Shown: positions 12,464 to 24,460, counted from the first letter of the stretch. The stretch: DNA of 64,000 nucleotides from Sepioteuthis lessoniana (GCA_963585895.1 OY757904.1:87020543-87084542); one strand, 5' to 3'. The notes: generated from the sequence alone by a model not told the origin. Program-made: numbers and translations.

Positions 12464-13743
12464 TGTTACGCCGCCATGTGCCCAGCGGGCTTGCAGGGTG
12501 CTGTTCGTTCCCGCCAAGTCCACCAGTTAACGCAGGGCACAGATGTTGGCTCTGGTCTGCCGAACGCTATTTAGTGTTACAGGTATCACCAACTCCCGAG
12601 CGGAACCACATTTTAAAGCCACTAGGCGAGTTATAGGTGAATTATTAAAAGTCAACACAGCTAACTGGTTATCTTTCCCCCTCAAATACAAGGTCTTCGA
12701 CAAATACAATTCTTTCTCAACAAAAAAAGGACTCAGAACTGCTGTGTTTGGGTTAACAAGATTAATAGCAATATTCTTTTATTGAATAAAAGAAAGAAAG
12801 AAAGAAAAAAACAATTCAGGTAAAAGTCAGGAGCCAGCCGTAAAATATCTGTTAATGGCGGAAGGTGAGACTGTAGTTCGTCAGTGATAGACACGTTCCG
12901 CTTTCCTTCAGGCTTCGGGATTTAATGGTAGAGCTCATGCTATAAATCTCAAGTTTATCTTTGGGAGAAATATTCCCTCTTCTTTCTCCTCTATTTTATC
13001 AGAACCATTCCTTCCGCCTGTAATTTGTCTTTTATTCACGTCAGCATGAATGCAGCAAGGTAAATTTGAGTATACTTAAATTGTATGTTCGCTTACATAC
13101 GATTCTGTAGAGTTTATTCTCTTCTCTTTTTCCTCTCGTTATCGGGTTTCTATAACACGTTGGTAGAAGGATACACGTCTTATTTCAGATAAGATCAAGA
13201 TTAGTAATTATCTCTTTCCTCGTGGACAAGTCTTTTCTTTGGGTATTCGTTTAACGAGGCTTGTCATACTTCGGAAGGCTGGTTCATTCAAAGGATAAGC
13301 TCTTTCTTTTCTCTCAGGGTTCTCTGCACGGCATTATTTTGGAATTTGGGTTCCTTCATATCCCAAATTACGTGTATTCACACTCCGACGAAGAAATGGC
13401 AACTCATTATGTGTCTTCACTCTGTGATGAATAAACGGCAACTAGCTAGTTTCCATAGTTTGAAAATTCACCACGTGTTGGCACGTTTTAGCATTTGCTT
13501 CCTCCGTACCAAACATGGTCGAAGATTTGCTTCTTCGCTGACACATACATGGCTAATAGAGAGTGAGGTTCTCCCATTCCCATATCACCTTGTAATGAAA
13601 GAGAGGTTGAAGAGAGACGGCTTCTATTTCCATTATCCTGCTTACTACTATCGTCGTCTTATAGTCGGCTGCCGGCCGGCAAGCCGCACCTCCTTCACCC
13701 ACAATCCGGAGAATGTATGAGGGTGTCATATTTTCTCGTCACA
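12464..13743 (-). mobile_element. Possible solo LTR
   Basis: The block starts TGTTACG at 12464 and ends CGTCACA at 13743, giving near-perfect inverted TG...CA termini, and is flanked on both sides by ATAT (12460-12463 and 13744-13747). On the minus strand it has LTR-like order: a TATA-like box (ACTATAAGACG, about 13655-13665), then an AATAAA signal near 12783-12790, then a terminal stretch of about 300 bp ending in CGGCGTAACA. GC content is visibly higher than in the flanks. No internal element or primer site adjoins it. A 124-codon plus frame inside (13346-13720) has no recognisable motif. Because the flanking repeat is only 4 bp in AT-rich DNA, chance is not excluded. Confidence 0.4.
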
Positions 13744-14140
13744 ATATATATAGTCAGTTTCCAATATTTGAAGTATTCATATGTTTTCGAGTTATAATCA
13801 CGCAGATGGAATTGGTATAGAAACACGAACAGGAACTTTAGGCTTACTTATTTTTCTATTTATACCTCACAATCTAATTAAAATTTATTTTACATTTTAG
13901 TTTTTGATAATGTTTTGAAAATACATCTTCTTTCAATTTATTCATTATGAATCTATGAGAGATACTTCACTTCGGAAAGAAAATAACTTTATAAAGTCTT
14001 TTCATAAAGAAAATTTCATCCCAATTTGCAGCTTAGTAATGATAGTGTGGAGAATGCGTTCGTGTTCACCTTATTATCATATTTTATCAAGGGATATAAG
14101 TATTAAATGCTAATTAAAGATTACTTCCATTACTTTCTGC
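13744..14140. other. AT-rich spacer
   Basis: Nothing recognised between the LTR-like block and the hairpin element. Confidence 0.6.
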
Positions 14141-14240
14141 AATAATTAAAGGCCGACTTTGATGGTCATAAATTCATATAATATTTGATTATATGAATTT
14201 TATAAATAGGATGAACATCAAAGTCGGCTTTTAATTATTT
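14141..14240. mobile_element. Hairpin MITE, 100 bp
   Basis: Left arm 14141-14164 and right arm 14217-14240 are inverted copies with one mismatch (core GGCCGACTTTGATG / CATCAAAGTCGGC). A second, inner palindrome (AATTCATATAAT / ATTATATGAATT, about 14171-14200) sits between them. No coding capacity. Such nested palindromes are typical of miniature inverted-repeat elements. Confidence 0.75.
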
Positions 14241-15185
14241 ATAAAAACGATTGGTTAAACCTGTGCAAGAGATCAGTTCAAAACTAAGGGCTAGTTAAAT
14301 TTATTGTCACCGTGAAAAATAATTCGCTAATATTAATGAGATTATCAAGTAAACATGGAATTAAACCGAATAGATCATTGCTTTCATTAAATCTGCCAGT
14401 CCTTAACTTCTCAATTTATATTTTTTATTGTCTGCTGTAGTTAGGATTATCGTTTCAAAGTTTATAAAGGTCAATCTTTTATCCTTTATATTGATTCATT
14501 TATTTGTGCTCATTTTTTCTTTCTTTTTTTAATTAAGGTGTGGATACGGTGAAAAGGACAGTTTCGTAAAAGTGACAGTAGGTTAAATATATATAACTTC
14601 TTTAATAGCGTCAACAGTCTACTTCAGGTGTTTCTTTTAATGTGGGCTCGTACAAAAAAATAAACCGTTCATCACTGACTGGAAAATTTGATCCTTCTCT
14701 TTGGTTAGCTTTTGGGTTATGAACGAAATCAATTTCTGTCTGAGAAGAAAAAAATTATTATGTCAAATCCGTTATCCGTAAATGCGAAACAAATAATGAC
14801 TCCTTTTTAAAAATGTTTTCTAGAATTTTATTATATTGTAGACAATCCCAGAACCCACTATGTTCCCGTTGTAATGATGATATTGATGCTTCAGTTTAGG
14901 AATAAGTGAGATATTTTAACTAGAATTTTATTACTTATTAATATTCTATCAACTATTTGAACGATTGATAAATACGATCAGCGTAAATGCAGTTAGAAAT
15001 TGGACTAGAAATTGTTTTATTCTCAGTGCGAATCAAGTGCATTGCTCAAATAAAAAACTTGCTGTCACCGTTTACAAATTAGTAGAATTTGCTTTTATGG
15101 TCTCACTTTCAAGGCAGATTCTGGTCTGTATATTTATCATTTATCTGTATGATAGAACCTCACTCGAATGGACAAACGACTGATT

Positions 15186-15232
<47 letters not shown>

Positions 15233-16517
15233 CTATCTACAAAGTTTACACTTATTATTCTCCTCGTCTTATTCATTTTAACTTAATTGACGTAATTGAT
15301 TTTGATGGTGATATTCTGAGCTAGTATTAAAAGCAATCCACTATGAAAAAAAGTGACATTGACATGGATTTTATTTGTCCTCGATAAACAGTCAAACGAC
15401 TTGATGTTGACCAAATCAAATTTTGTATATATTCTTATTGAACACACAGCAAAGTGTTAACGTAAAAATACTTTCCGGTCCTCATTGGGAAAGAGAAGGA
15501 TGTCATTGAAAAAGGGTGAAAAACAATGAACAATAATCAGCAGATGCCATTTTGCTGCAAGACATAGCTAATCGTATAGAATTTAAATGTTCAAATTCAA
15601 AAAGAAAAAAACTTAACAAATTATGTTACTTACTAAAATAACTATTTACATTTAATTAATCATTACCAACTTGAGTCATGTGAAGCTAGCCAAACTGAAG
15701 ATTAGAAATAATTACGAAATATTTTATAGTTAGGACTTACAAAAACAGACATATTTCATTCACTCAATTGATTTTTAAAAATATGTTTTTGAAATACTTA
15801 ATTTTTTCACTGAACAACGTTAACTTCATAGAATAATAATTCCTAAAATATAATTGGTCATTTTTTCTGTTATATGGATTTATCTTTTACAGTTACCGAG
15901 TTTAACTGTGCCGTGTATATTTTCAATTGACAACAAAGATTGTAAAATAGACATTGTTAAGAAACTGAAATAAGTATCGGGGATTTTTTATATTTTTTCT
16001 TCAGTCTCGTCGTGTTTGTAATTCAAGCTTTAACCACTTACTCTACGTAGATTGTACCAACAGCTAATATTTATATTTTACTGTTTTTACAGAGTAGATT
16101 TTTCATCTACTTTACACAACTTTACTCGCTCATTTATTTGCCGACCAAGCTTTTTTTAAAGTTATTTTCATCTTCTGGTACAACTCTAATATAATAGAGA
16201 TAACCATTGAAAATAAGATGGCATCTCCCTTGAAATACACCATATCGATCGCTGCTTAACAGTTATTAATGACTGAATTATCAAGTTTAATATATCATAC
16301 TTAACGTTAAGACAATCGTTTCTGTGGGCCATATAAACAATGAAACTTCAAGAAATTTAATGCAAAGTTATCATGATATTCCCATCACAAAAAGTAAACA
16401 TAAAAAAGATTAACAGTAGCGCTGAGTTTGGTATTTGTATAGTTGAAAAGTATTCCAGTTGTAGCACAAACATTTTTTGGTAATCTTTCGAAACCAAAAC
16501 GGCTTTCATTGAAATAG
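14241..16517. other. AT-rich DNA with a CT/CTAT microsatellite
   Basis: The only clear structure is the (CT)n to (CTAT)n tract at 15188-15239. No gene recognised. Confidence 0.6.
15188..15239. repeat. (CT)n(CTAT)n microsatellite
   Basis: About thirteen CT units pass directly into about seven CTAT units. Confidence 0.95.
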
Positions 16518-17960
16518 ATCCACATCACAAATTCTGGAAGGTGTTCGTGCAAATAACCTCGAGGCTACACTCTTATTTGTAGATTTCTTCAATGCATTTG
16601 ACTCCATCCACAGAGAGACGAAGCAAATACTTCTAGCCTACGGTCAACCTAGGGAGACCATTGCAGCCATAATGATTCTCAATAAAAACACGAAAGTAAA
16701 AGTTCGCTCACCGATGGAGACACCGAATTCTTTGACATTGTCGCAGATGTGCAGCAAGGGGACACATTAGCGTCATACCTGTTCATAATCTGCTTTGACT
16801 ACGTACTTCGGCCGTCGATGAATTTAATGAAAGGGAGGTGCCCATGGTGTAATGGTTATCGTCGCAGGATATGGACACGGCGACACGAGTTCAAATCCTG
16901 GACCTGACTGATTGCATTTCACCTTGCACTAATACCCTTGGGAAAGGTATGAATCCAATTATTCTCCCTCCAGCTATGGGTAAATAGTAGGACAGACTAG
17001 GTTCTTCAGCCTTGGTGAGGCAACTAGTCTAGGAGAAGGAAAACTCTGAATTCAAACCTGTTAAACTCCGCTTAAAAATTGACCTTGTGTCATATTCTGC
17101 CCGAGCGGAGGGGTTGGGTAAATAGGATAAATTTAATGAAAGAAAATGGCTTTACACTGGAAAAGGCAAGAAACAGACGATACCCCACACAAACTATTAC
17201 GGACGCGGACTTCGCTGATGACATCGCGCTTCTGGCAAATAAATCCGCCCAGACTGCGTCCCTGTTGCAAAGTCTGGAGCTGGCAGCAGGTGGCAGGCGG
17301 CATAAGCCTCCACATGAACGCAGACAAAATGGAGTAGATATACTTTAATTAAAGAGGTGACACTCCACACTAAATGGTGGTTCTCTGAAACTAGCGGACA
17401 AGTTCACATACTTCGGAAGTAGCATCTCATCTACAGAAAATGACATCAATACGCGACTAAGGAATACAAGGACAACTATCAATAGGTTATCGGTTATATG
17501 GAAGTCAGACCTATCCGATGAAATAAAACGCATTTTTTCCATGCAGCGGCAGTGTTCATATTGCTGTATGGATGTACCACTTGGATGCTGACTAAACGTA
17601 TAGAGAAAAAGCTTGACGGCAATTGCCCAAGGATATTACGAGCTATATTAAACAAATCCTGGAAGCAACATCCCACAAAAAAGCAGCTGTACGGCCACCT
17701 AACACAGATCTCGAAGACCATCCAAATTAGACGAAAAATACATTCGGGACACTGCTGGTTGAGCAAGGACGACCGACGTTCACCAATGGACCCCTTCACA
17801 CAGACGTGAAAGTGTAGGATGACCAGCTCCAACTTATCTGCAACAGCTCTGTACGGACACAGGATGTAGCCTGGAAGACTTTCCGGAAACAATGGATGAT
17901 AGAAACGGATAGCGAGAGAGTTAGGGAAATACGTGCTAACAGCACGACGTGATGATTATA
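16518..17960 (+). pseudogene. RTE-like LINE reverse transcriptase, 5'-truncated and split by a SINE
   Basis: The plus strand reads RT blocks in order: NNLEATLLFVDFFNAFDSIH (16548-16608, motif A Asp kept), VQQGDTLASYLFIICFDYVL (about 16748-16808), then the SINE at 16834-17129, then ENGFTLEKARNRRYPTQTI (17143-17200), the catalytic DADFADDIALL (17205-17238), YGCTTWMLTKRIEKKLDG (17567-17620) and ILNKSWKQHPTKKQLYGH (17647-17700), ending with VREIRANSTT near 17910-17950. Frameshifts occur near 16720, 17300 and 17810 and stops at 17349-17400. The endonuclease half is missing, as usual after incomplete reverse transcription. The FADD active site itself is intact. Family call (RTE-like) is from remembered similarity of these blocks. 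Confidence 0.85.
16834..17129 (+). mobile_element. tRNA-derived SINE, full length, 13-bp target duplication
   Basis: The head (16838-16906) carries an A box (TGGTGTAATGG) and a B box (GAGTTCAAATCC), the two internal promoter elements of RNA polymerase III. The body contains CTTGGGAAAGGTATGAATCC and CTCCAGCTATGGGTAAATAG, and the tail ends in GGGTAAATAGGAT. Flanking direct repeats AATTTAATGAAAG at 16821-16833 and 17130-17142 are identical. Other members: 3764-3978 (+), 48660-48850 (-), 54356-54512 (-). Cephalopod SINE families with a conserved central domain are known; I have not matched this one to a named family. Confidence 0.9.
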
Positions 17961-18355
17961 AAAAAAACACATGTGTTTGTTGCTAAGTTCAGCCACTACA
18001 AGCCGCTGCGAAATTTCAGTCTCGTCGGCTGTTTATTTTTGTTTTAGTTTTATTTATTCTATCTCTAAAAATTTACGAAATTGGTAAGATGTGAAGATGT
18101 CAATTCAATTTTACTTAGCTCATTCTTTGGTACTACTTTTTTTCCAGGATCAAATAAATTTTCAACTTTTAGACATGAATCCAGTCCTCTTGTTCAATAT
18201 ATTTTCTCTTCCATTCTCTTTGATCTTTATAAAATTGATTTATAAAAAATCAATTTTATTGAGTTCATCTTCTATTTTCCTCTTAGAATATTTTAAAAAT
18301 TATTTTTGACTTATTTTTTTAGTAATAGCTTTTATTTTAGCTTTTGTTAGATAGG

Positions 18356-18416
18356 TTTGATCTGGTTTCTTTATTTAATGGCGCATCAACCTTCGTGGGT
18401 TTTTTTAATGCTAAAG
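18356..18416 (-). mobile_element. Tail-only retroposon fragment
   Basis: On the minus strand it reads the same terminal sequence as 26385-26437 (+) and 27018-27077 (-): an ACCCACGAAGGTTGATGCG block followed by CCATTAAATAAAGAAACC. It seems to be an extreme 5' truncation of the retroposon described at 25700-26437. Confidence 0.55.
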
Positions 18417-18496
18417 CTATCCTTATTGAAAAACATAGTTGAGGAATAAGGGGTCATTAGATTGAATGAGGAAAGGAAGATATACGGCTTTGTAAC

Positions 18497-18545
18497 TGTG
18501 ACACAATAGGTAGCATTCAGTGTGACACAATAGGTGGCATTCATT
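18497..18545. repeat. 24-bp tandem duplication
   Basis: TGTGACACAATAGGT(A/G)GCAT occurs twice head to tail with one substitution. Confidence 0.85.
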
Positions 18546-20717
18546 TCTGTTTGTGTTGGCGCCGAGAATGTCTTTGTCAGTCTTGGCGTGAAACCCACAC
18601 AAAGAGCTTGAGGGCGAGATCTGCCGCGAGACCGGAAGTAGAGGAGGGAAGGAAGGTCCCAGAGAAGACAGAGAGAGCCAGTTGACAAAGGAGGGTCGCA
18701 GAGAACGGTTGATTTGAAATAGCTGTCCAGAGAAGGACATAGTCGGCAGAAGGAGGTAGTGAGAAGATAGAAGCAGGGCAGTCAAGAGATGAGTCAGCAT
18801 TCCTAGTGGCTTTGTGGAAGTTTCGCGCAAAACACACGTTGAATATGAAGCTGAGGTTTTTAGGAAAAGAAAATAGTCATAGACTCGCATCAGAAGTAAG
18901 GCTATAGTACCACAAGAATAATCCCACTACGAAGAAATGAAATAATCTTTTCTCTCAAATAAATAATAAGATTATTTATCATTATTTCTTTTAGGTTGGT
19001 GACTGTTTGGGAATCAGTTCTCACCGTCAGATGTCAATCAAATCTTATAAGAATCCTCCGTTTTGTCACATCTTCCTCGTTTACTAAATTGATCTTCCAA
19101 CCACTTCATTTGTTCTACCCAAAATAGGACAAAGTTTGGTGAGCCAGTATTAACTTTCTGATCTTGTGTCCCATTTTTGCGACTTATTTAACCAATCCAA
19201 TATTACTATCCAAACGTGAATTCTGAGAAGTAATCATGAAATGAATATTTTCAAATATGTTCAAGTTAAAAATTCATCTGTTGATTCTTATCAGGGTTGC
19301 CAACATAAAATCAGCTCTATTACTTTCTAGCCCAAAGTATTTTAATTCAAATACTAAAAAGGCTAAAAATTTCAGAGAAATTTAATGGTTGTTCTCAACT
19401 GCTTTAAACAGTATAAATAAATATCTCTACAACTTTCTTCTTTAATGGAAGAAATGTGGTCATCGTTATCTCTTTATAGCAAGCAGAAATTATATTATTA
19501 TATAAAAAAGTATTAGTTTGCAATTTGGCAACCGAAAACAATTTCCAGAAATAAGAGAATAAACGTTTTTTAATCCAGATGTAAACGTTGCCGCATTTTT
19601 ATATTTGAAAAAAAAAGAAAAGAAATTACTACTAGTGTAATACATAGAAATTCTATGAATATGAATTTCAAAGTTAACCAGACGTTATTTTTTTAATTTT
19701 TTTCTGTTTTTTTTATTTTTATTTTTTTCTCTCTTTTTTAAAAGTTATATTTATACTGATTCTATCAAGAAAATTTGTTTCTCTTTTCGAATTTTGAGGA
19801 AGAAAACAAAATTTAAAAAACATCAAAGAAAAATCGAGTTGTAAAATCTATCCATGAAAACGAAAAGTCATATATTATTCAAACATTTATTTTCAAATTT
19901 CTTTTTAAAATTACATTGAAAAGCAGTAGATCCATAAAGAAACTATGTATAACTTTTTAAAATTAATATACTAAAAGTATGGAATTCTTTGAAGAAATAT
20001 TGGATTCCAACAGAATAAAGCTGGACAGAATATTTTGCTTTGAAAGGTTGAAACTGATAAAGCGTATATATCAAGAAATGTTTATCATATTTATAGATAT
20101 GTATTGCAGTCTTTAGTCATATGTGTCGTTGTGCAGGGTTTTCGTACCTTATCGCCCATAAATAAGTACAACACTTAAAATTCTAAAATGAAATTTAATT
20201 TTCTTATAAATCAAAGATACCAGAATTTCGAGTGGAACAGCATACAATCAAAACGGATATTATTATGTATAATTTATTGCCAAACACTACTGAATTAAAA
20301 TGCTGTAATCAAAAATAAAATTGCCTGACCTCTGTAACCAAAATTAAATAATATAAATTTATAGAAGTAAACTTATTCGCAGACTGCTACATATTCAGAA
20401 GGATTGATTTATTTTAGAAATAAATAGATAAAATGAAATAAGATAAAATGAAATACGCTAAAAACACTACTAATGAATCAAAAACTAACACAGAGTCGAC
20501 AGATCGAAGAAGAATTAAGTTACGGGTATGATTTTGGCTTCTGCGATCCCAATTACTCTTTTTAGTTAATAAAGTATCGAGTCAAAAAGGGATGTGCTCG
20601 ATTCTGAGTTAGAGTTTATCTTTATTGTTTCTGATGCACCCTCTTCATTGCTGTAGCAAAAATAACTTGAGTGCTTTTGAGTTGCAATAAGGAAATTAAC
20701 TAGAACTGAACGATGAA

Positions 20718-20866
20718 AAATTTTACTATTATTATTCCACTCCTTGTGAGTTCTTCACACTAGCATTTTCTGGTGGTATTTCACTGGAATCTGATAGACA
20801 GCAAATCTCTTCAAGTCTTCAGGACTTTCCTGGGCGTTCTAGCTGATATCATTATTATTATTATTA
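20718..20866 (-). mobile_element. R4-type LINE 3' end, minus strand, copy a
   Basis: On the minus strand the last codons (ILRKVLKT-like then RDLLSIRFQ) are followed by CGAAGAACTCACAAGGAG and an AAT-rich tail at 20718-20736. The next copy's (AAT)n tail at 20848-20864 abuts its upstream side, so two 3' ends lie in tandem. Confidence 0.55.
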
Positions 20867-21440
20867 ACTCCTTTGAGAGCTTTTCAAGCCAGCGATAGCG
20901 GATGCTTTCTCTGTAGAGTTTGAGTGACAGCAAGTCTCCTCAAGCCTCTTGGACTCTTCTCAGTATTCTGGCCGATTTTAATAATGCTGTTGTGTGGATG
21001 GTCCCCACTTGCCTTTTTATTTCCAAGTCTTCCAGTCCCTTTACCAATCCTTTGGAGATTGTCCCACGTGCACCAACCACAACTGGTATCATCGTCACCT
21101 TCATACTCCATAGTTATTTTGAGTTTTTTGTCGCAAGTTTTTGGTACTTATCTCTTTTCGCTTTCTTTTATTTTCACTCTGTGGTCTCCACTATTCGGCA
21201 GATTCTCTTTTTTGTTGTTAACAATCACTAGGTCTGGTCGTGTGACCGAAGTGGTACATATACAACTTGTTTGTAGAGTCAAATTTAATTTTTTGTACAA
21301 CTCCTAATGGATTACTTTCCCCACCTAGTCGTGTCTAGTCTTATACTATTTTTGCGCTAATTTACTGCATTCGCTTATCATATTTTCATTTGGTATATCA
21401 TTTCGTCTCTCTCACCACATAACTTCATTATCATCATTAT
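20867..21440 (-). mobile_element. R4-type LINE 3' portion, minus strand, copy b
   Basis: Minus-strand blocks: YKTRHDWVGKVIH-like near 21310-21350, RPDLVIVNNKKENLPN at 21192-21240, which keeps the PD of the restriction-like endonuclease, WSLKVTMIPVVVGA-type block near 21060-21115 (shifted frames), and IIKIGQNTEKSPRGL at 20934-20985 (+2 frame). The tail is (AAT)n at 20848-20866. The VDF part of the nuclease is deleted. This is the only R4-type pair in the window on the minus strand. Confidence 0.65.
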
Positions 21441-21485
21441 TGCTATTATTATTATTATTGATGATGATGATGATGATGATGATGA
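21425..21485. repeat. (ATT)n(GAT)n microsatellite
   Basis: About five ATT units pass into about ten GAT units. It lies between an R4-type minus copy and a plus-strand LINE piece, so it may include an element tail. Confidence 0.85.
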
Positions 21486-22010
21486 CTCTACAACATTGAA
21501 AATAGCTACAAGAGGCAAAAATTACCGAAAGGATGACGGAACCTACCCTGATCTAAAAATATCAATACCAATAAAAAAAGGAACTAACACAAGCTACTAC
21601 AGAAAGATAATGTGTTTATCATTGATGTAGCAAATCCTTATCGCACAGGACAAATTTATTACTCTCTTGAAAGCCGCGTACTTCTTCCAGAAGAACAGAA
21701 AGAAATGTCTCAAAGGAATAAAAAGCAAGAAGGACAAGGTGTACATCAACTAAAACATTCTAACAGAGGTAAAACAAGTAAATCTTCAAGTCATGGCATG
21801 AATAAACTACAGGAAGTCATACAACAACAATTCATATTACGATGCTTTAGAATGTTCAAAATCTAAAAGTAGGTTACCTACTTCAACCTGAGAACTATAA
21901 AAAAACTGGAGAGTTGAACTAACTGCTGGAGGACAAAGAGTAGACGTTTAAATATAAACTTCTTAAACTGTACAAGAGAGAAACTTAGAAATATGGACAA
22001 CAGAACAAGA
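21485..22010 (+). mobile_element. Second RLE-type LINE family, early RT region
   Basis: Plus-strand blocks in shifting frames: VLLPEEQKE (21678-21705), CLKGIKSKKDKVYIN (21708-21752), ILTEVKQVNLQVMA.INYRKSY (21759-21825). This is the segment just before and around RT motif A (IDYRKAFDSV-like in intact relatives), with the motif A Asp changed to Asn. It probably belongs to the family seen at 7531-8455. A single 84-codon frame (21612-21866) spans it but is not in the protein's phase throughout. Confidence 0.5.
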
Positions 22011-22199
22011 AAATGTGACGATGCACAAGGCCTGAAACCTGTGAGATAACGAGGACAGTCTGTATGTTATGTTGTAGTATGTGCATACACAATGAAAAGC
22101 AAAGAGAGATTAATTACAGCAACTAATAACACCAAAACAAAAACAACATATACAGGAAAACAAGAGTTATTAAATAAAGAAAACAAAAAATTGACACAA

Positions 22200-22925
22200 A
22201 ACAAATATTGAGAAAATTTAGAAGCTAAACAAAGAAGTCCTAAAAAGATAATTCAATCGTTATTAATGGCTGCCCAAAAATATCATTAGAAATAATTACA
22301 TAAAATCTTGAAGTATAGCAAGTGTAGACGTTATGTAGAGACAGACAAAACAACTCTATAAACGATTGACACAATGAGTACAAGACTAGACACGACTGGT
22401 TGGGGAAGATGACCTACTTGAATTGTGCAAGCAACTAAATTTTGATAATGCAAAGAAATGGTATATGCACAGAGCAGAATCCGTCCTGGAGAATGAGATG
22501 CATAAGATTCTCTTGAATTTTGAGATACAAACGGATCACGACCAGAAGATCAGACTTAGTAATAATTAACAAAAGAAGACTTGCCGTGGAATTTGCCGCC
22601 CTAGCAGACCACAGAGAGAAAACAAAAGAAAGAGAGAACTTGCCTGAGAACTAAGAAAGTTGGGGAAGATTAAGGTGAGAGTGATACCATTTGTAACTTA
22701 CAAGTTTGGAACGGTTGCCAAAGGCTTAGAAAGGGAACCGGAAGATTTGGAAACCAGAGGAGGAATCAAGACCATCCCCATTACCGTATTGTTGAGATTG
22801 GCCAGAATACTGAGAAGAGTCCAGAAGATCTGAGGAGACTTGCTGTCACTTAGACTCCAGTGAAATTCTGAAAAACTCCTAATGAGTATAGTAGTTGTGG
22901 TGTTAATAATAATAATAATAGTCAC
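22200..22925 (+). mobile_element. R4/Dong-type LINE 3' portion with AAT tail
   Basis: Recognisable order: LLMAAQKYH near 22260, KCRRYVETDKT (zinc-finger region, 22320-22350), WYMHRAESVLENE-like at 22450-22495, the nuclease region at 22540-22600, then GRFGNQRRNQDHPH and IVEIGQNTEKSPEDL (22740-22840, shifted frame), and the (AAT)n tail at 22902-22920. Stops at nearly every block. Confidence 0.65.
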
Positions 22926-24460
22926 TAATGCTATGGAAAATTAGAGAGTAGAGTAAGCAGGAGAACAAACCCTAGCAGAGGTGAAAATCTAAACAGGTAT
23001 CTTCCAGGTAAACGCACTCTTGCCTCTGCTATTTGTTATGAGCATGATACCACTCAATTGTATATTTATAAAATACACGGAGAGCAACAAATTTATAAAG
23101 TTACAGGAACTATCTTTTGTGTATGGATAATATAAAGATATTCGACGAAATTGAAAAAGAACAAGAAACTCTGACACAAACCATAAGAATTTCCATCCAG
23201 GATATGGGAATTAGATTAGGCATTGAAAAACGTGCCATGCTGATAATTAAGAAAGAAAAAAGAGAAACAAAGGAAGGACTAACTCTACCAGGTTGAGAAA
23301 GCATTATTGCAAGTACCTGGTGATACTGGAAACGGGCAACATCAAACGTGGATGAAAGAAAAAGTAAGAAAGTAGATAAGAAAAATAAGAAAACTTATCG
23401 AAACCAAACTTTCCATCAGAAATCCCATCGGGAGAATAAACATCTGACGATTTCCATTTGTAAGATACTCTGAACCTTTCGGGGAATACACCAAAAGGAA
23501 CCAAAAAGAACTAATTACAGCAGTCAGTAACAGCAATGGTAACATATGGTCAAACAGAAAAACAACAAAACCTACTAAACAGAAATAGGCTGTATGGATA
23601 CTTCAAGCGACAAACTGGTGAGATTGCACATACTTAGATATAGCTAAGAAAGGAAAACACCCACGGAGAAACTGTATCTCTTTTAATAGCAACACAAAAT
23701 AATACCATAAGGCATATCCATATCAAAGCGAAAATTGATAATACGCAACAGAATAACAAGTGTAGGTTATGTGGAAGAGATGAGATAGTTAATCACATAA
23801 TAAGCAAATACAGCAAAGTAGCAGAAAAGCAATACAAGACAAGCCACGGCTGGATGGGAAATATAAGCCGCTAGAAATTGTACTAGAGATTAAAATTTGA
23901 CCATAATATTACCATATGCACAAACCAGAATCTGTCCTAAAAATGAGACGTAAAAATTCTGTAGGATTTGAGACACAACCAGATCACCTAATTCCGGCGA
24001 GAATGCTAGATATAGTGTTTACAAGAAAAAAAGATATCATCCGGTGGATTTTGCCATTCTAGTGGGCTACAGGATGAAAATTTTAAAAAAAAGGAAAGGT
24101 AGACAAATATTAGGATCTTGCCAGAGAGCAGGAAAACTGTGGAACATGAAGATAACAGTGACATCAATTGTAATTGGCACGTTTGGAACGGTTCTTACAG
24201 TCTTGTAAAGGGAACGGGAAGAGTTGGCAATGGGAGAAAGAATCAACTACAGCATTGTTGAGTCTGACCCGAATACTCAGAAGAATCCAGGGGTTTTGAA
24301 GAGGCTTGCTGTTAGTCAGATTTCAGAGAAAACCCATTTGAGTTAACTAGTGTGAAAAATTCGCAATGAGTGTCAGAAGCCAAGGCTTAGCAGAAGGGAG
24401 AGAAAAAAGAAAAAAAAAAGAAAAAAAAAAAAGAAAAAAAACGTAAAAACACGTAGAAAA
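22926..24460 (+). mobile_element. R4/Dong-type LINE, RT motif to 3' end
   Basis: Starts in the RT with LAEVKI.TGIFQVNALLPLLF (22973-23035), then the usual YMDD-type box degraded (SFVYG.YKDI at 23113-23142). Downstream: RNRLYGYFKRQTGEIAHT at 23579-23632, SLLIATQNNTIRHIHIKAKI (23670-23730), the zinc finger CRLCGRDEIVNHIISK (23761-23808; last Cys lost), QPDHLIPARMLDIVF of the nuclease (23969-24015; PD changed to LD), and STTALLSLTRILRRIQG at 24243-24295. The tail is purine-rich A/G DNA at 24397-24455 instead of AAT. Confidence 0.75.
24397..24455. repeat. Purine-rich (A)nG tract
   Basis: About 60 bases consisting almost only of A with interspersed G, at the end of the LINE copy above; likely its tail. 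Confidence 0.8.

Larger units (their letters stand above)
17961..20717. other. AT-rich DNA, few short repeats
   Basis: No gene recognised. It holds the tail-only retroposon copy at 18356-18416 and a 24-bp tandem duplication at 18497-18545. The GC-richer stretch 18550-18890 contains a 155-codon minus frame without known motifs. Confidence 0.55.

Noticed and set aside
13346-13720. 124-codon plus frame
   Set aside because: It lies antisense inside the proposed LTR and shows no known motif.
16838-16910. tRNA gene
   Set aside because: A and B boxes are present but the cloverleaf is poor, and the unit continues into a repeated SINE body with target duplications. The same applies at 31180-31253.
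18423-18890. 155-codon minus frame, the longest open frame outside known elements on that strand
   Set aside because: No motif, it overlaps a tandem duplication, and two other frames over the same DNA are equally open. A TGGCGCCGAG on the plus strand recalled a retroviral primer site, but no CA-ending LTR precedes it.
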